NCBI GenBank assembly: GCA_022703195.1
Contig: JAKLEF010000132.1
Location: forward strand, 1 to 5,816
Origin: Candidatus Fermentibacterota bacterium
GTDB lineage: Bacteria > Fermentibacterota > Fermentibacteria > Fermentibacterales > Fermentibacteraceae
DNA length: 5,816 nt
Direction of reading: 5' to 3'
A model generated the notes under the pieces. The model was given only the letters and a program-made list of their open reading frames with translations, searched no databases and had not been told where the DNA came from. Shown one piece after another: positions 5,659 to 5,816 of the stretch (positions are counted from its first letter, which is position 1; each line of letters begins with the position of its first letter). The position numbers and the translations under genes are program-made.

Positions 5659-5816
5659 GCCGCGCGGTTCTCCGCATCGGGGCTGCGATAGGCACCACGC
5701 TGGGCACCGGGTTCTCCCCGGCGGCCCCGGGAACTGTCGGCAGCCTGATCGCCTTCGGCCTCTGGCTCCTGTTCGGGGCGGCCTCGACGCTGACCTTCAA
5801 CTCGGCCAGCGGCAAC
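5655..5816 (+). CDS. pgpA: Phosphatidylglycerophosphatase A, 5' part only
   Basis: The first 54 codons are present and the gene runs off the window. PgpA removes the phosphate of phosphatidylglycerol phosphate to give phosphatidylglycerol in the membrane. The N-terminal signature is visible as LGTGFSPAAPGTVGSL (residues 16-31), matching the family pattern 'GTGf..sP.aPGT.GSl', followed by a hydrophobic segment (FGLWLLFGAA). The catalytic acidic residues lie further on and cannot be checked here. GTG 5655 overlaps the pgsA stop by 4 bp. No independent Shine-Dalgarno is convincing, so translation probably depends on pgsA. The adjacency to pgsA, the preceding step in the pathway, supports the assignment. 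Confidence 0.92.
   Translation, partial: MSRAVLRIGAAIGTTLGTGFSPAAPGTVGSLIAFGLWLLFGAASTLTFNSASGN

Overview
The window is G+C-rich bacterial chromosome (by eye well above 60% G+C, strongly G/C-biased third codon positions, AGG a common arginine codon). Every feature I can support lies on the + strand. The gene content is housekeeping and is not diagnostic of a genus. The order SRP RNA - dnaX - ybaB/ebfC - recR is widespread in bacteria. High G+C, a bacterial-type short SRP RNA and an unremarkable DnaX would suit many lineages, including uncultured ones, so I do not name a phylum.

Layout. (1) 2-967: the 3' end of a gene whose 5' end is outside the window. It encodes a long Ala/Pro/Glu-rich linker, containing a 24-bp tandem repeat, followed by a beta-rich domain that resembles the AIM24 family. 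(2) 1017-1092: tRNA-Ala with anticodon CGC, encoded CCA and the G3:U70 identity pair, with a weak promoter candidate upstream. Its 3' end is followed by an 11-bp-period partial duplication. (3) 1106-2491: a single-pass membrane protein with a cytoplasmic PP2C-type fold in which the metal-binding aspartate motifs are replaced, so it is a probable pseudophosphatase, plus an unrecognised extracytoplasmic domain. (4) 2542-2717: a good sigma70-type promoter and a roughly 142-nt SRP RNA with the canonical GGAA-tetraloop Ffh-binding domain. (5) 2744-5816: a tightly packed cluster dnaX, ybaB/ebfC, recR, pgsA, pgpA, the last truncated by the window edge. Three of its four junctions are 4-bp stop/start overlaps, and four of its five starts are GTG or TTG.

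How they work together. DnaX is the ATPase of the DNA polymerase III clamp loader; YbaB/EbfC is a small DNA-binding nucleoid protein; RecR acts with RecO/RecF in recombinational repair. PgsA and PgpA catalyse consecutive steps to phosphatidylglycerol. The SRP RNA promoter probably also reads into this cluster, since no terminator is visible after the RNA. The cluster therefore joins membrane-protein targeting, replication/repair and anionic phospholipid synthesis in one probable transcription unit.

I see no mobile element, CRISPR array or phage gene. The least ordinary parts are the pseudophosphatase-like membrane protein, the SRP RNA with two extra side hairpins, and the repeat-bearing linker of the first gene. 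I found no clearly new biological system.
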